Assembly: GCF_002930615.1 (NCBI RefSeq)
Contig: NZ_PSNX01000001.1
Span: forward strand, 248,001 to 312,000
Direction of reading: 5' to 3'
Source of the DNA: Caldimonas caldifontis
GTDB lineage: Bacteria; Pseudomonadota; Gammaproteobacteria; Burkholderiales; Burkholderiaceae_C
DNA: 64,000 bases
Position 1 is the first letter of the stretch. Each line of letters starts with the position of its first letter. This document shows, one piece after another, positions 49,210-57,411 of this stretch. The translations under genes were made by a program, and so were the position numbers. The notes below the pieces were generated by a model. The model had not been told where the DNA came from. It was given only the letters and a program-made list of their open reading frames with translations, and searched no databases.

Positions 49210-50103
49210 ATGTCAGCACCTGCGTCCCCCTCGAAGCCGGCTTCCCTCAGAGCCCTGGACGAAACGGCCCTGCGCGCGCAGCTGCGCCGGCGCGGCCCTG
49301 TGCCCTGGCTCCACGGCGAAGTGGCGCGGCGCATGGCCGAGCGTCTGTCCATCGTGAAACAGCCTCCCACGCAGGTGCTGGACTGGTGGGCGACCAGCGG
49401 CGGGGGCGCGCAGAGCCTTCGCGCGGCCTGCCCGAGGGCCCGCATCCGCGCTGTCGAGCCCGCCGGGTTGCTTCCCGAAGCGCTGCCCTCCTGGTGGGAG
49501 CGCTTGCGGCGCCCATCCCGGTCCGCCTGGACCGAAGACGCGGTCCCTGCGGCGCAGGCCCATCTGGTCTGGGCCAACATGATGCTGCACTGGGCGATCG
49601 ACCCCATGCGGGTGATGCAACAGTGGCACCAGGCCCTGGCGGTGGAGGGCTTCGTCATGTTCTCCTGCTTTGGTCCGGACACCTTGCGCGAACTGCGTAC
49701 CGTCTTTGCCGAGCAGGGATATGGCCCCATCGGCGTGGACTTCGTGGACATGCACGACCTGGGTGACATGCTGGTGCGCACCGGGTTCGCCGACCCGGTG
49801 ATGGACATGGAGACCCTCACCCTCACGTGGGATGACAGCACCCGCATGCTGTCGGAATTGCGTGAACTCGGTCACAACCTGCATCCCCAGCGCTTTGCGG
49901 GACTGCGCACGCCCCGCTGGCGCGACCGGTGGTTCGAACTGCTTGCGCGCCGGCCGGATGGGCGCTGGGGCCTGAGCTTCGAGATCGTTTATGGACATGC
50001 CTACAAGCCGGTCCCGCGCGTGAGGGTCACCGAACAGGCCCATGTGTCGTTGGACGACATGCGCACCATGGTGCGACGTGCGCGCTCGCCGGTCCGGGAA
50101 TGA
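49210..50103 (+). CDS. BioC-like SAM-dependent methyltransferase
   Basis: A 297-residue class I methyltransferase fold with BioC-like order. The SAM-binding motif is degenerate: VLDWWATSGGGAQSLRAA instead of DxGxGxG. LVWANMMLHWAIDPMRVMQQ and MFSCFGPDTLRELRTVFAEQ are the typical BioC segments that follow. If active it would methylate malonyl-ACP to start biotin synthesis. It is divergent from comF by 17 bases. TATACT (49197-49202) lies only 7 bases before the ATG. Confidence 0.8.
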   Translation: MSAPASPSKPASLRALDETALRAQLRRRGPVPWLHGEVARRMAERLSIVKQPPTQVLDWWATSGGGAQSLRAACPRARIRAVEPAGLLPEALPSWWERLRRPSRSAWTEDAVPAAQAHLVWANMMLHWAIDPMRVMQQWHQALAVEGFVMFSCFGPDTLRELRTVFAEQGYGPIGVDFVDMHDLGDMLVRTGFADPVMDMETLTLTWDDSTRMLSELRELGHNLHPQRFAGLRTPRWRDRWFELLARRPDGRWGLSFEIVYGHAYKPVPRVRVTEQAHVSLDDMRTMVRRARSPVRE

Positions 50104-50167
50104 ACGCCGATCAATAGTTGGCGCAACGTCTTTCGCACCCACCTGCATTGATCGCCCTCAAACGCCG

Positions 50168-50196
50168 TTGTGAGGGGGCTTTGCGGTAAGTTAAAC
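50168..50196 (+). promoter_or_regulatory. Candidate promoter of the cytochrome oxidase operon
   Basis: TTGTGA (50168-50173) and TTAAAC (50191-50196) with a 17-base spacer, upstream of the DUF2244 gene that precedes coxB. The remaining bases to 50277 are an untranslated leader with no clear structure. Confidence 0.4.
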
Positions 50197-50277
50197 TCTC
50201 GCAGTTTGGTTGGGTTGGTGCCTCTAGGTCTGATGTCCGGGCCCTTTCCGAACCAGGTGAGTGGAGCAGTAGCACCC

Positions 50278-50799
50278 ATGGTGGCGGTCACCTCGGCTTG
50301 GAGTCCTCGCAATCGTCGGTTTCCTCAGGGGCCGACGCTGTCCGACGGCACCGGGACCCGCTGGATCCTCAAGCGCAACTGCTGTCTCACGCCACGCCAA
50401 TTGCTGTGCATGTACGCGGTTCTGTGCGTGGTGTCATTCGGTGTGGGCTTGGGGTTCTGGGCGTCGGGAGCCCACCTGGTCCTGCCGTTTGCCTGGATCG
50501 AAATGGCCGGTGTCGGATTCGCCCTGTGGATCTATGCCCGTCATGCCCTGGATCGCGAAAGCATCGTGATCATTGGGGGGCGGGTGGAGGTCGAGCAGGA
50601 AGTGGCCGGGCGCGTGAGCCGCCTCAGCTTCGATGCCGCACATGTGCGCATCGATCAGCGTGGTGGCAGCGCGGGCTTGGTAGAGCTGTCGGCGGCGGGG
50701 CGGCGGGTGAGTGTCGGTCGTCACATCAGAGCTCAGCACCGCTCCCAACTCGCCGAGGAATTGCGCGCAGCCCTGCGCGGCTCGTACGGGCAGGGGTGA
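50278..50799 (+). CDS. DUF2244 membrane protein at the head of the cox operon
   Basis: A DUF2244 family protein of 173 residues from the ATG at 50278; the frame is open up to 36 codons earlier, so the start is uncertain. Two hydrophobic helices (LLCMYAVLCVVSFGVGLGFW and LVLPFAWIEMAGVGFALWIY) are followed by a basic, soluble beta-rich tail (EVEQEVAGRVSRLSFDAAHV). The family often sits beside cytochrome oxidase genes and is of unknown function. It ends 20 bases before coxB. Confidence 0.82.
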   Translation: MVAVTSAWSPRNRRFPQGPTLSDGTGTRWILKRNCCLTPRQLLCMYAVLCVVSFGVGLGFWASGAHLVLPFAWIEMAGVGFALWIYARHALDRESIVIIGGRVEVEQEVAGRVSRLSFDAAHVRIDQRGGSAGLVELSAAGRRVSVGRHIRAQHRSQLAEELRAALRGSYGQG

Positions 50800-50819
50800 G
50801 CTGGGGTTTGGAAACTGAG

Positions 50820-52001
50820 ATGACCACGATGAAGATCATGAAAGCTCTTTGGCAGCAGGCGGGACGTGCGGGCCTTGGCCTGGGGGCCTGGCTGGCCTCC
50901 TCGGCCGCGCTGGCTTCCGTCAACAGTCTGCCTGGCGGCCCCGCCGTCAACCAGCTCAACCTGCACCCGCCCGTCACGCGCATCGCCGAAGAGCAGCATT
51001 TTCTGCACTGGATGATGCTGGTCATCTGCTTCGTGATCTTCGTCGGTGTCTTCTCGGTGATGTTCTATTCCATCCTGAAGCACCGCAAGTCGCTGGGCGC
51101 CAAGTCCGCCAGCTTCCACGAAAGCACCACCGTCGAGATCGTCTGGACGGTCGTGCCCTTCCTGATCGTGATCGGCATGGCCCTCCCGGCCACGAAAGTG
51201 GTGGTCGCGATGAAGGACACCACCAACGCCGACATCACGGTCAAGGCCACCGGCTACCAGTGGAAGTGGGGTTACGACTACATCAACGGTGAAGGTGCCG
51301 GCGTGTCCTTCCTGTCCACGCTCGATGCCACCCACCGCCAGGCGTCCGATGCCGGTCAGCCTGTCGGCGACGACTACCTGCTCAAGGTTGACAACCCGCT
51401 GGTGGTGCCCGTCAACAAGAAGATCCGCGTCATCACCACGGCCAACGACGTGATCCACGCCTGGATGGTGCCTGCCTTCGGTGTGAAGCAGGATGCCATC
51501 CCCGGCTTCGTGCGTGACACCTGGTTCCGCGCCGAGAAGACCGGTGATTTCTATGGCCAATGTGCTGAGCTGTGCGGCAAGGAGCACGCCTACATGCCCA
51601 TCCACGTCAAGGTCGTCACTGACGAGGAGTACAGCAAGTGGGTCGAAGAGCAGCAGAAGCTGATGCAGGCGCGCGCCGATGATCCCACCAAGGTCTGGGA
51701 ACTGGCCGACCTCGTGGCGCGCGGTGAGAAGGTCTATGCCGCCAACTGCGCGGCTTGCCACAAGGCCGACGGCTCGGGGGCTGGCCCCATCAAGGCGCTG
51801 GACGGCTCGGCCATCGTGCTCGATGCCGACAAGAGCAAGCAGATCAACATCCTCCTCAACGGTGCGGGCAACGGTGCGATGCCGTCCTGGAAGCAGTTGA
51901 GCGACACCGAGATTGCCGCGGTGATCACCTATGTGAAGAACAGCTGGTCGAACAAGACCGGCACGCTGGTGCAGCCGGCTGAAATCACCGCCGCCCGCTG
52001 A
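50820..52001 (+). CDS. coxB: Cytochrome c oxidase subunit II with C-terminal haem c domain
   Basis: Electron entry subunit of an aa3/caa3-type oxidase, 393 residues from the ATG at 50820. It has a signal peptide (about 1-38), two transmembrane helices (about 62-82 and 108-130) and a periplasmic CuA domain with Cys248, Cys252, His256 and Met259 in CAELCGKEHAYM. The fused cytochrome c carries C310-A-A-C-H314 with Met in MPSW. Electrons may thus pass from the haem c to CuA directly. ctaD follows by 24 bases. Confidence 0.96.
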   Translation: MTTMKIMKALWQQAGRAGLGLGAWLASSAALASVNSLPGGPAVNQLNLHPPVTRIAEEQHFLHWMMLVICFVIFVGVFSVMFYSILKHRKSLGAKSASFHESTTVEIVWTVVPFLIVIGMALPATKVVVAMKDTTNADITVKATGYQWKWGYDYINGEGAGVSFLSTLDATHRQASDAGQPVGDDYLLKVDNPLVVPVNKKIRVITTANDVIHAWMVPAFGVKQDAIPGFVRDTWFRAEKTGDFYGQCAELCGKEHAYMPIHVKVVTDEEYSKWVEEQQKLMQARADDPTKVWELADLVARGEKVYAANCAACHKADGSGAGPIKALDGSAIVLDADKSKQINILLNGAGNGAMPSWKQLSDTEIAAVITYVKNSWSNKTGTLVQPAEITAAR

Positions 52002-52025
52002 GCAGTTGAAGAAAGGACCGACAAC

Positions 52026-53675
52026 ATGAGTGCTGTTCTCGACAACCACGGTCATGCAGTAGGCGGCCACGCCCACGATGACCATGCGCACGATCATCCG
52101 CATGGCTGGCGCCGCTGGGTGTTTGCCACCAACCACAAGGACATCGGCACCCTCTACCTGCTGTTCAGCTTTGCCATGCTGATGGTCGGCGGCGTCCTGG
52201 CACTGCTGATTCGTGCCGAGCTCTTCCAGCCCGGCCTGCAGGTCGTGAACCCTGAGCTCTTCAATCAGCTCACCACCATGCACGGCCTGATCATGGTGTT
52301 CGGCGCCATCATGCCGGCCTTCGTGGGCTTCGCGAACTGGATGATCCCGCTGCAGATCGGCGCCTCCGACATGGCGTTTGCGCGGATGAACAACTTCAGC
52401 TTCTGGCTGATGATCCCCGCGGCCATCATGCTGGTGGCATCGTTCTTCATGCCCGGTGGCGCGCCGGCGGCGGGTTGGACGCTGTATGCGCCGCTCACGC
52501 TGCAGATGGGCCCCTCGATGGACGCGGCGATCTTCGCCATGCACATCATGGGCGCGAGCTCCATCATGGGCTCGATCAACATCATCGTGACCATCCTCAA
52601 CATGCGTGCCCCGGGCATGACGCTGATGAAGATGCCGATGTTCTGCTGGACCTGGCTCATCACTGCCTACCTGCTGATTGCAGTGATTCCCGTGCTGGCC
52701 GGTGCCATCACGATGACCCTGACCGACCGCCATTTCGGCACGGCCTTCTTCAACCCGGCCGGCGGCGGCGATCCGGTGATGTACCAGCACATCTTCTGGT
52801 TCTTCGGCCACCCCGAGGTCTACATCATGATCCTGCCGGCGTTTGGCATCATCAGCCACATCGTCCCGGCCTTCGCCCGCAAGCGCCTGTTCGGATATAC
52901 CTCGATGGTGTATGCCACGGCTTCCATTGCCATCCTGTCGTTCATCGTGTGGGCCCACCACATGTTCACGACGGGCATGCCGGTGACCGGTCAGCTCTTC
53001 TTCATGTACGCGACCATGCTGATCGCCGTGCCCACGGGTGTGAAGATCTTCAACTGGATTGCGACCATGTGGCGCGGCTCGATGACCTTCGAGACGCCCA
53101 TGCTGTTCGCTGTCGGCTTCATCTTCGTGTTCACGATGGGGGGCTTCACCGGCCTGATCCTGTCGGTGGCGCCGATCGACATCCAGCTGCAGGACACCTA
53201 CTACGTCGTGGCGCACTTCCACTACGTGCTGGTGGCCGGCTCGCTCTACGCCCTGTTTGCCGGCTTTTACTACTGGGCGCCCAAGTGGACCGGCGTGATG
53301 TATTCCGAGACCCGCGGCAAGATCCATTTCTGGGGCTCGCTGATCTTCTTCAACATCACCTTCTTCCCGATGCACTTCCTGGGTCTGGCCGGCATGCCCC
53401 GCCGCTATGCCGACTACCCCATGCAGTTCGCCGACTTCAACGCGATCGCCTCGGTGGGCGCCTTCGGCTTCGGCCTGATGCAGGTGTACTTCTTCGTCTT
53501 CATCGTGCTGCCGGCCATGATGGGCAAGGGCGAGAAGGCGCCGCAGCGCCCCTGGAATGACCCCGACGGCCAGGGTGCCGAGGGCCTGGAATGGGAAGTG
53601 CCGTCGCCGGCCCCCTTCCACACCTTCGAGAACCCGCCGAAGCTGAATGCCGCTGCCACGAAAGTGGTGGGCTGA
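52026..53675 (+). CDS. ctaD: Cytochrome c oxidase subunit I
   Basis: Catalytic haem a/a3-CuB subunit, 549 residues, 12 helices. A histidine-rich N-terminus (residues 8-27, with nine His) precedes [20 protein letters not shown]. Haem and CuB ligands lie in [29 protein letters not shown] (also the proton-path Glu), [11 protein letters not shown] and [14 protein letters not shown]-path Lys is in [13 protein letters not shown], so this is an A-type oxidase. AAAGGA precedes the ATG. Confidence 0.98.
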   Translation: MSAVLDNHGHAVGGHAHDDHAHDHPHGWRRWVFATNHKDIGTLYLLFSFAMLMVGGVLALLIRAELFQPGLQVVNPELFNQLTTMHGLIMVFGAIMPAFVGFANWMIPLQIGASDMAFARMNNFSFWLMIPAAIMLVASFFMPGGAPAAGWTLYAPLTLQMGPSMDAAIFAMHIMGASSIMGSINIIVTILNMRAPGMTLMKMPMFCWTWLITAYLLIAVIPVLAGAITMTLTDRHFGTAFFNPAGGGDPVMYQHIFWFFGHPEVYIMILPAFGIISHIVPAFARKRLFGYTSMVYATASIAILSFIVWAHHMFTTGMPVTGQLFFMYATMLIAVPTGVKIFNWIATMWRGSMTFETPMLFAVGFIFVFTMGGFTGLILSVAPIDIQLQDTYYVVAHFHYVLVAGSLYALFAGFYYWAPKWTGVMYSETRGKIHFWGSLIFFNITFFPMHFLGLAGMPRRYADYPMQFADFNAIASVGAFGFGLMQVYFFVFIVLPAMMGKGEKAPQRPWNDPDGQGAEGLEWEVPSPAPFHTFENPPKLNAAATKVVG

Positions 53676-53702
53676 GCCTGACACGGGAGAGGAGCACGCA
53701 CG

Positions 53703-53813
53703 ATGAACGAAGATCAGCGCAAACGCAATGTCCGTCTGGGCCTGATCCTGGCGAGCGTTGTGGCCGCCTTCTTCATCGGATTCATCGTGCGCATGACCTA
53801 TTTCGGTGGTTGA
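53703..53813 (+). CDS. Cytochrome oxidase small assembly protein, 36 residues
   Basis: A 36-residue single-helix membrane protein, translated by hand: MNEDQRKRNVRLGLILASVV, then AAFFIGFIVRMTYFGG. A charged N-terminus precedes one hydrophobic helix. Similar tiny proteins stand between ctaD and ctaG in many Burkholderiales. GAGAGGAG precedes the ATG, and its stop lies 4 bases before the ctaG start, supporting translation. The exact function is unknown. Confidence 0.82.
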   Translation: MNEDQRKRNVRLGLILASVVAAFFIGFIVRMTYFGG

Positions 53814-53817
53814 GCGC

Positions 53818-54450
53818 ATGACGAGCCCCAACGAATCTGGCCGCCAAGCCATCCGCCGCGACAATCGGCGCATGGTGGGCAAGCTGCTGGTCGTCACGGT
53901 GGCGATGTTCGGCTTCGGCTACGCCTTGGTGCCGATGTACCAGGCCATCTGCGATGCACTGGGCATCAACGTTCTTTCGTTGAGCGAGCGCCTCGTGCCG
54001 GGCAATGCGTCGCACCGTGCCACGGCCGTGAACACGCAGGTCGATACATCCCGCACCATCACGGTCGAATTCGATGCGAACGCCCGCGGGCCGTGGGATT
54101 TCAAGCCGGCCATGCGCTCGATCACCGTGCATCCCGGCGAGATGGCCACGGTCATGTACGAATTCCGCAACGTGCAGAACCGCACCATGGCCGCGCAGGC
54201 GATCCCGAGCTACGCCCCGAAGCAGGCCACGGCGCACTTCAACAAGCTTGAGTGCTTCTGCTTCAACGAGTACATGCTGCAGCCGGGCGAGTCCAAGCAG
54301 TGGCCGGTCGTGTTCGTGATCGACCCCAAGCTGCCGCGTGACGTAACGACCATCACGCTCTCGTACACCTTCTTCGAGGTGGGTGGCCGCGTGCCGGCGG
54401 CGCCGGCGGGTTTCCAGTCGGCGGCCCCGGCGCAGGAGCCTCGTTCATGA
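53818..54450 (+). CDS. ctaG: Cytochrome c oxidase assembly protein CtaG/Cox11
   Basis: Membrane-anchored copper chaperone that delivers CuB to subunit I. It has 210 residues from the ATG at 53818, 4 bases after the small protein stop. One N-terminal helix (LLVVTVAMFGFGYALVPMYQ) holds the Cox11-typical PMYQAICDALG. The copper Cys pair is in KLECFCFNEYML. A GTG at 53806 is a possible but unlikely earlier start. It overlaps the DUF2970 gene by 4 bases. Confidence 0.95.
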   Translation: MTSPNESGRQAIRRDNRRMVGKLLVVTVAMFGFGYALVPMYQAICDALGINVLSLSERLVPGNASHRATAVNTQVDTSRTITVEFDANARGPWDFKPAMRSITVHPGEMATVMYEFRNVQNRTMAAQAIPSYAPKQATAHFNKLECFCFNEYMLQPGESKQWPVVFVIDPKLPRDVTTITLSYTFFEVGGRVPAAPAGFQSAAPAQEPRS

Positions 54451-54701
54451 ACGTGCCGCAGCGCCCCGGAGCCGACCTGCGCGAGGCCGTGCAGCGTCGG
54501 GGTTCGCTGCCGCAGACCGTCAAGGCGGTCTTGTGGTCGTTCTTCGGCGTGCGCCGATCGGTGGACCACGCCGAGGACGTGAGCAAGCTCAACCCCGTTC
54601 ACGTGGTGATCGTGGGGCTGACCCTCGCAGCACTGTTCGTCCTGGGTCTGGTGGCACTGGTGAACTGGGTGATCGGCAGTGGAGTGGCTGCCGGGTATTG
54701 A
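54447..54701 (+). CDS. DUF2970 membrane protein
   Basis: An 84-residue protein with one C-terminal transmembrane helix (HVVIVGLTLAALFVLGLVAL). The motif TVKAVLWSFFGVRRSVDHAE before the helix is the DUF2970 signature. It overlaps ctaG by 4 bases and precedes coxC. The family is tied to oxidase operons in betaproteobacteria; its function is unknown. Confidence 0.85.
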   Translation: MNVPQRPGADLREAVQRRGSLPQTVKAVLWSFFGVRRSVDHAEDVSKLNPVHVVIVGLTLAALFVLGLVALVNWVIGSGVAAGY

Positions 54702-54765
54702 TGGCGAATGAACAAGCCTCGTCGAGGACGAGGCCAAGGATCGAGAAGAGTTCTTAGGAGAAAAC

Positions 54766-55650
54766 ATGTCGGCAGCGACACATCAGGGCCAGACGCCTTA
54801 TTACTTCGTTCCCGGGCCCTCGCGGCACCCGGTCATGGCCGCCATCGGCCTGTTCTTCGTGATCCTGGGGGCGGGGCAGTGGATCAACGGCCACAGCTGG
54901 GGCGCCTATTCGCTGCTCTTCGGTCTGTTGTGGTGGGCCGTGGTCCTGTTCCAGTGGTTTGGCGATGCCATCCGTGAGAGCGAGAACGGCCTGTACAGCG
55001 ATCGCATCGATGTGTCCTTCCGCTGGAGCATGAGCTGGTTCATCTTCTCGGAAGTGATGTTCTTCGCAGCTTTCTTCGGCGCCTTGTACTGGGCACGCGT
55101 TCACGCGGTCCCGATGCTGGCCAACCTCGATCACCAGATCCTGTGGCCGGACTTCAAGGCCCTGTGGCCCAGCGCAGCTCCCGGTGTCACCGCTTCACCG
55201 GCGGGTACGGTGGAGCCTTTCCAGACCATGGGCCCGTTCTGGCTGCCCACGATCAATACCGCGTTGCTGCTGAGCTCGGGGGTGACGCTGACCATTGCGC
55301 ATCACGCGCTGCGTGAGGGGCATCGTGCCAAGACCATCGCCTTCATGTGGGTGACGGTTCTCCTCGGCCTGATCTTCCTGTTCGTGCAGGGCTATGAATA
55401 CATGCACGCCTACAGGGACCTGAACCTCAAGCTGTCGTCGGGCATCTACGGCTCCACCTTCTTCATGCTGACGGGCTTCCACGGCTTCCACGTGTTCGTG
55501 GGCATGCTGATGCTGCTGTTCATCACGCTGCGTCTGCACAAGGGTCATTTCACGCCGGAGCGTCACTTCGGCTTCGAAGGAGCCGCCTGGTACTGGCACT
55601 TCGTGGACGTGGTGTGGCTGGGCCTGTACGTGGTGGTGTACTGGATGTAA
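54766..55650 (+). CDS. coxC: Cytochrome c oxidase subunit III
   Basis: Membrane subunit III, 294 residues, seven helices. AGGAG lies 7 bases before the ATG. Family segments are YYFVPGPSRHPVMAAIGLFF, FRWSMSWFIFSEVMFFAAFF (with a lipid-site Glu), TGFHGFHVFVGMLMLLFITL and AAWYWHFVDVVWLGLYVVVY at the C-terminus. It ends the first cox transcript before a strong terminator. Confidence 0.97.
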   Translation: MSAATHQGQTPYYFVPGPSRHPVMAAIGLFFVILGAGQWINGHSWGAYSLLFGLLWWAVVLFQWFGDAIRESENGLYSDRIDVSFRWSMSWFIFSEVMFFAAFFGALYWARVHAVPMLANLDHQILWPDFKALWPSAAPGVTASPAGTVEPFQTMGPFWLPTINTALLLSSGVTLTIAHHALREGHRAKTIAFMWVTVLLGLIFLFVQGYEYMHAYRDLNLKLSSGIYGSTFFMLTGFHGFHVFVGMLMLLFITLRLHKGHFTPERHFGFEGAAWYWHFVDVVWLGLYVVVYWM

Positions 55651-55691
55651 CGACCGTCGTGGCGCCCGTCACAGGGGCCGCCCGAAACGAC

Positions 55692-55721
55692 AACGCCGCT
55701 GCGGTGCAGCGGCGTTTGTTC
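55692..55721 (+). terminator. Intrinsic terminator after coxC
   Basis: Perfect 11-base arms AACGCCGCTGC (55692-55702) and GCAGCGGCGTT (55706-55716) with a GGT loop, then TGTTCTT. It separates the coxBADC-side genes from the surf1 half of the locus and could also act on the convergent DUF2909 gene. Confidence 0.88.
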
Positions 55722-55748
55722 TTGAGGAAAACAGATTTCAGTGAGAGC

Positions 55749-55970
55749 TTACTTGATCACCGGCACGCCCGTCGGCTGGATCCAGCCCAGCTGGTAGGCC
55801 ACCAGGATGCAGATGAACAGCACGACGGACAGGCCCACCCGCAGGCCCAGTGAACGCACCATGTTGTTCGTCTTGGGCTTGCCATCGCGGCCGTCCTTCA
55901 TCATGAAGACCAGGGCCGAGGCCAGACTGGCCAGGATGAGCACGAACGCGACGACGATGAAGAGTTTCAT
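55749..55970 (-). CDS. Twin transmembrane helix protein (DUF2909)
   Basis: A 73-residue protein with two helices (residues 2-23, LFIVVAFVLILASLASALVF, and 43-62) separated by a basic loop with KDGRDGKPKT. It starts at the ATG at 55970 (MKLFIVV). The family lies beside cytochrome oxidase genes in Burkholderiales. It faces opposite to its neighbours, 29 bases from surf1, so both promoters must be squeezed into or overlap coding bases. Function unknown. Confidence 0.85.
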   Translation of the reverse strand: MKLFIVVAFVLILASLASALVFMMKDGRDGKPKTNNMVRSLGLRVGLSVVLFICILVAYQLGWIQPTGVPVIK

Positions 55971-55999
55971 GGTCTCGATTATGCGCCTGGGAGCGTGGC

Positions 56000-56755
56000 A
56001 TGGCTGAGGCTGTGGCCTCCAGACGCTGGCGAGCGGCTGTGGTGCTTGCAGCCACCCTGGTGGGGATTGGCGTGACGGCCTCGCTCGGACGGTGGCAGCT
56101 TGACCGCGCAGCCCAGAAGGAGGCACTTCAGTCGGCCTTGCGTGCGCAGGCGACCCTGCCACCCCTGTCACTGAACGACGTGGCCACGCCACCCGATGCC
56201 ACTCCGGCATGGCTGCACCGCCCGGCGGTGGTGCGTGGGCGGTGGCTGCCCGAGCACACCGTGTACCTCGACAACCGGCAGATGCAGGGCCCCCAGCCAG
56301 GGTTTTTCGTACTCACCGCCCTACAGCTCGAGGGGCGAGAGGATGTGATCATCGTCCAGCGTGGATGGGTGGCACGCGACGTGGTCGATCGCACCCGGGT
56401 GCCGGAGGTGGCCACGCCCAGGGAGGAGACCGTGACCCTGGCGGGGCGGATTGCCCCGCCGCCGGCCAAGCTCTATCAGTTCTCGGCCCAGGAGTCCGGC
56501 GCGATTCGGCAAAATCTCGATCTGACGCAGTTTGCGCAAGAAGTTCGCCGGCCGGTGTGGCCGGTCACCCTCGTCCAGACCGAGCCCACGAGCCCTGGGG
56601 CCGCCGACGGCCTGCTGCGGCAGTGGCCTGAACCCTCGGTGGACGTTCACAAGCACTACGGCTATGCGTTCCAGTGGTTCGCGCTGTGTGCACTGATGGC
56701 AGGTTTGTATGTCTGGTTCCAAATCCTCCGCCCCCGCCGACAGCGCGGCGCCTGA
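56000..56755 (+). CDS. SURF1 family cytochrome oxidase biogenesis protein
   Basis: Assembly factor that helps haem a insertion, 251 residues. Two helices at the ends (VVLAATLVGIGVTASLGRWQ near residue 14 and the C-terminal WFALCALMAGLYVWFQIL) flank a soluble domain. The SURF1 motifs are SLGRWQLDRAAQKEAL, RGRWLPEHTVYLDNRQM and VQRGWVARD. It overlaps the next gene by 47 bases. Confidence 0.93.
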   Translation: MAEAVASRRWRAAVVLAATLVGIGVTASLGRWQLDRAAQKEALQSALRAQATLPPLSLNDVATPPDATPAWLHRPAVVRGRWLPEHTVYLDNRQMQGPQPGFFVLTALQLEGREDVIIVQRGWVARDVVDRTRVPEVATPREETVTLAGRIAPPPAKLYQFSAQESGAIRQNLDLTQFAQEVRRPVWPVTLVQTEPTSPGAADGLLRQWPEPSVDVHKHYGYAFQWFALCALMAGLYVWFQILRPRRQRGA

Positions 56756-57398
56756 ACCGCGGAGCTTCACGGTCCACAGCATGCCGCGTCCGGCCGTGGA
56801 TGCGCGGGTCCGGGTGCGCATGGGGCGGATCAAGATGTTCCTGGTGCTGCTGGTGTGCGCCGCCCCAGTCATTGCCTCTTACTTCACTTACTACGTGATC
56901 CGGCCTGAGGGGCGGAGCAACTACGGCCAGCTGATCGACCCTCAGCGTCCCCTGCCGGCCCTGCACCTGCAGGATCTGCAAGGGCAGGCTGTGTCACCGG
57001 ACAGCCTGCGCCACCAGTGGCTGATCGTGGTGGTGGGTGGAGGGGCCTGCGACGCGGTCTGTGAGCGCAACCTTTACCTCCAGCGCCAGCTCCGAGAGAT
57101 GACCGGCAAGGACCGCGACCGCATTGACAAGGTGTGGCTCGTGACCGATGCGCAGCCCATCCAACCGGCGCTGCTCCAAGGCATTGCCGGGGCTCAGGTG
57201 CTGCGTGCCTCGGCCGAAGAGGTGGCTGCCTGGCTGGAGCCGGAAGCCGGCCAGTCGCTGGGCGCACACCTGTACATCGTCGATCCTCTGGGCAACTGGA
57301 TGATGCGCTTTCCCGCGGACGCAGACCCCTCCCGGGTGAAGCGTGATCTGAATCGGCTGCTCAACGCCTCCCGGCACTGGGACAAGGCAGGTCGTTGA
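56709..57398 (+). CDS. Sco/thioredoxin-like membrane protein with CxxxC motif
   Basis: A 229-residue protein with one N-terminal helix (residues 45-67, FLVLLVCAAPVIASYFTYYV) and a periplasmic thioredoxin-like domain. It has Cys114 and Cys118 in ACDAVCERNLYLQ, a CxxxC pair at the place of the Sco copper motif. A later His precedes LYIVDPLGNW, near where Sco proteins hold their copper His but shifted. Its cox-operon position suggests copper or thiol handling for the oxidase. The start is uncertain because of the 47-base overlap with surf1. Confidence 0.75.
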   Translation: MSGSKSSAPADSAAPEPRSFTVHSMPRPAVDARVRVRMGRIKMFLVLLVCAAPVIASYFTYYVIRPEGRSNYGQLIDPQRPLPALHLQDLQGQAVSPDSLRHQWLIVVVGGGACDAVCERNLYLQRQLREMTGKDRDRIDKVWLVTDAQPIQPALLQGIAGAQVLRASAEEVAAWLEPEAGQSLGAHLYIVDPLGNWMMRFPADADPSRVKRDLNRLLNASRHWDKAGR

Positions 57399-57411
57399 AG
57401 CGGGGGTCCCC

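Noticed and set aside
50298-50819. In-frame extension of coxB upstream by 174 codons
   Set aside because: It overlaps the DUF2244 gene in another frame and is arginine-rich nonsense; the signal peptide starts at the ATG at 50820.
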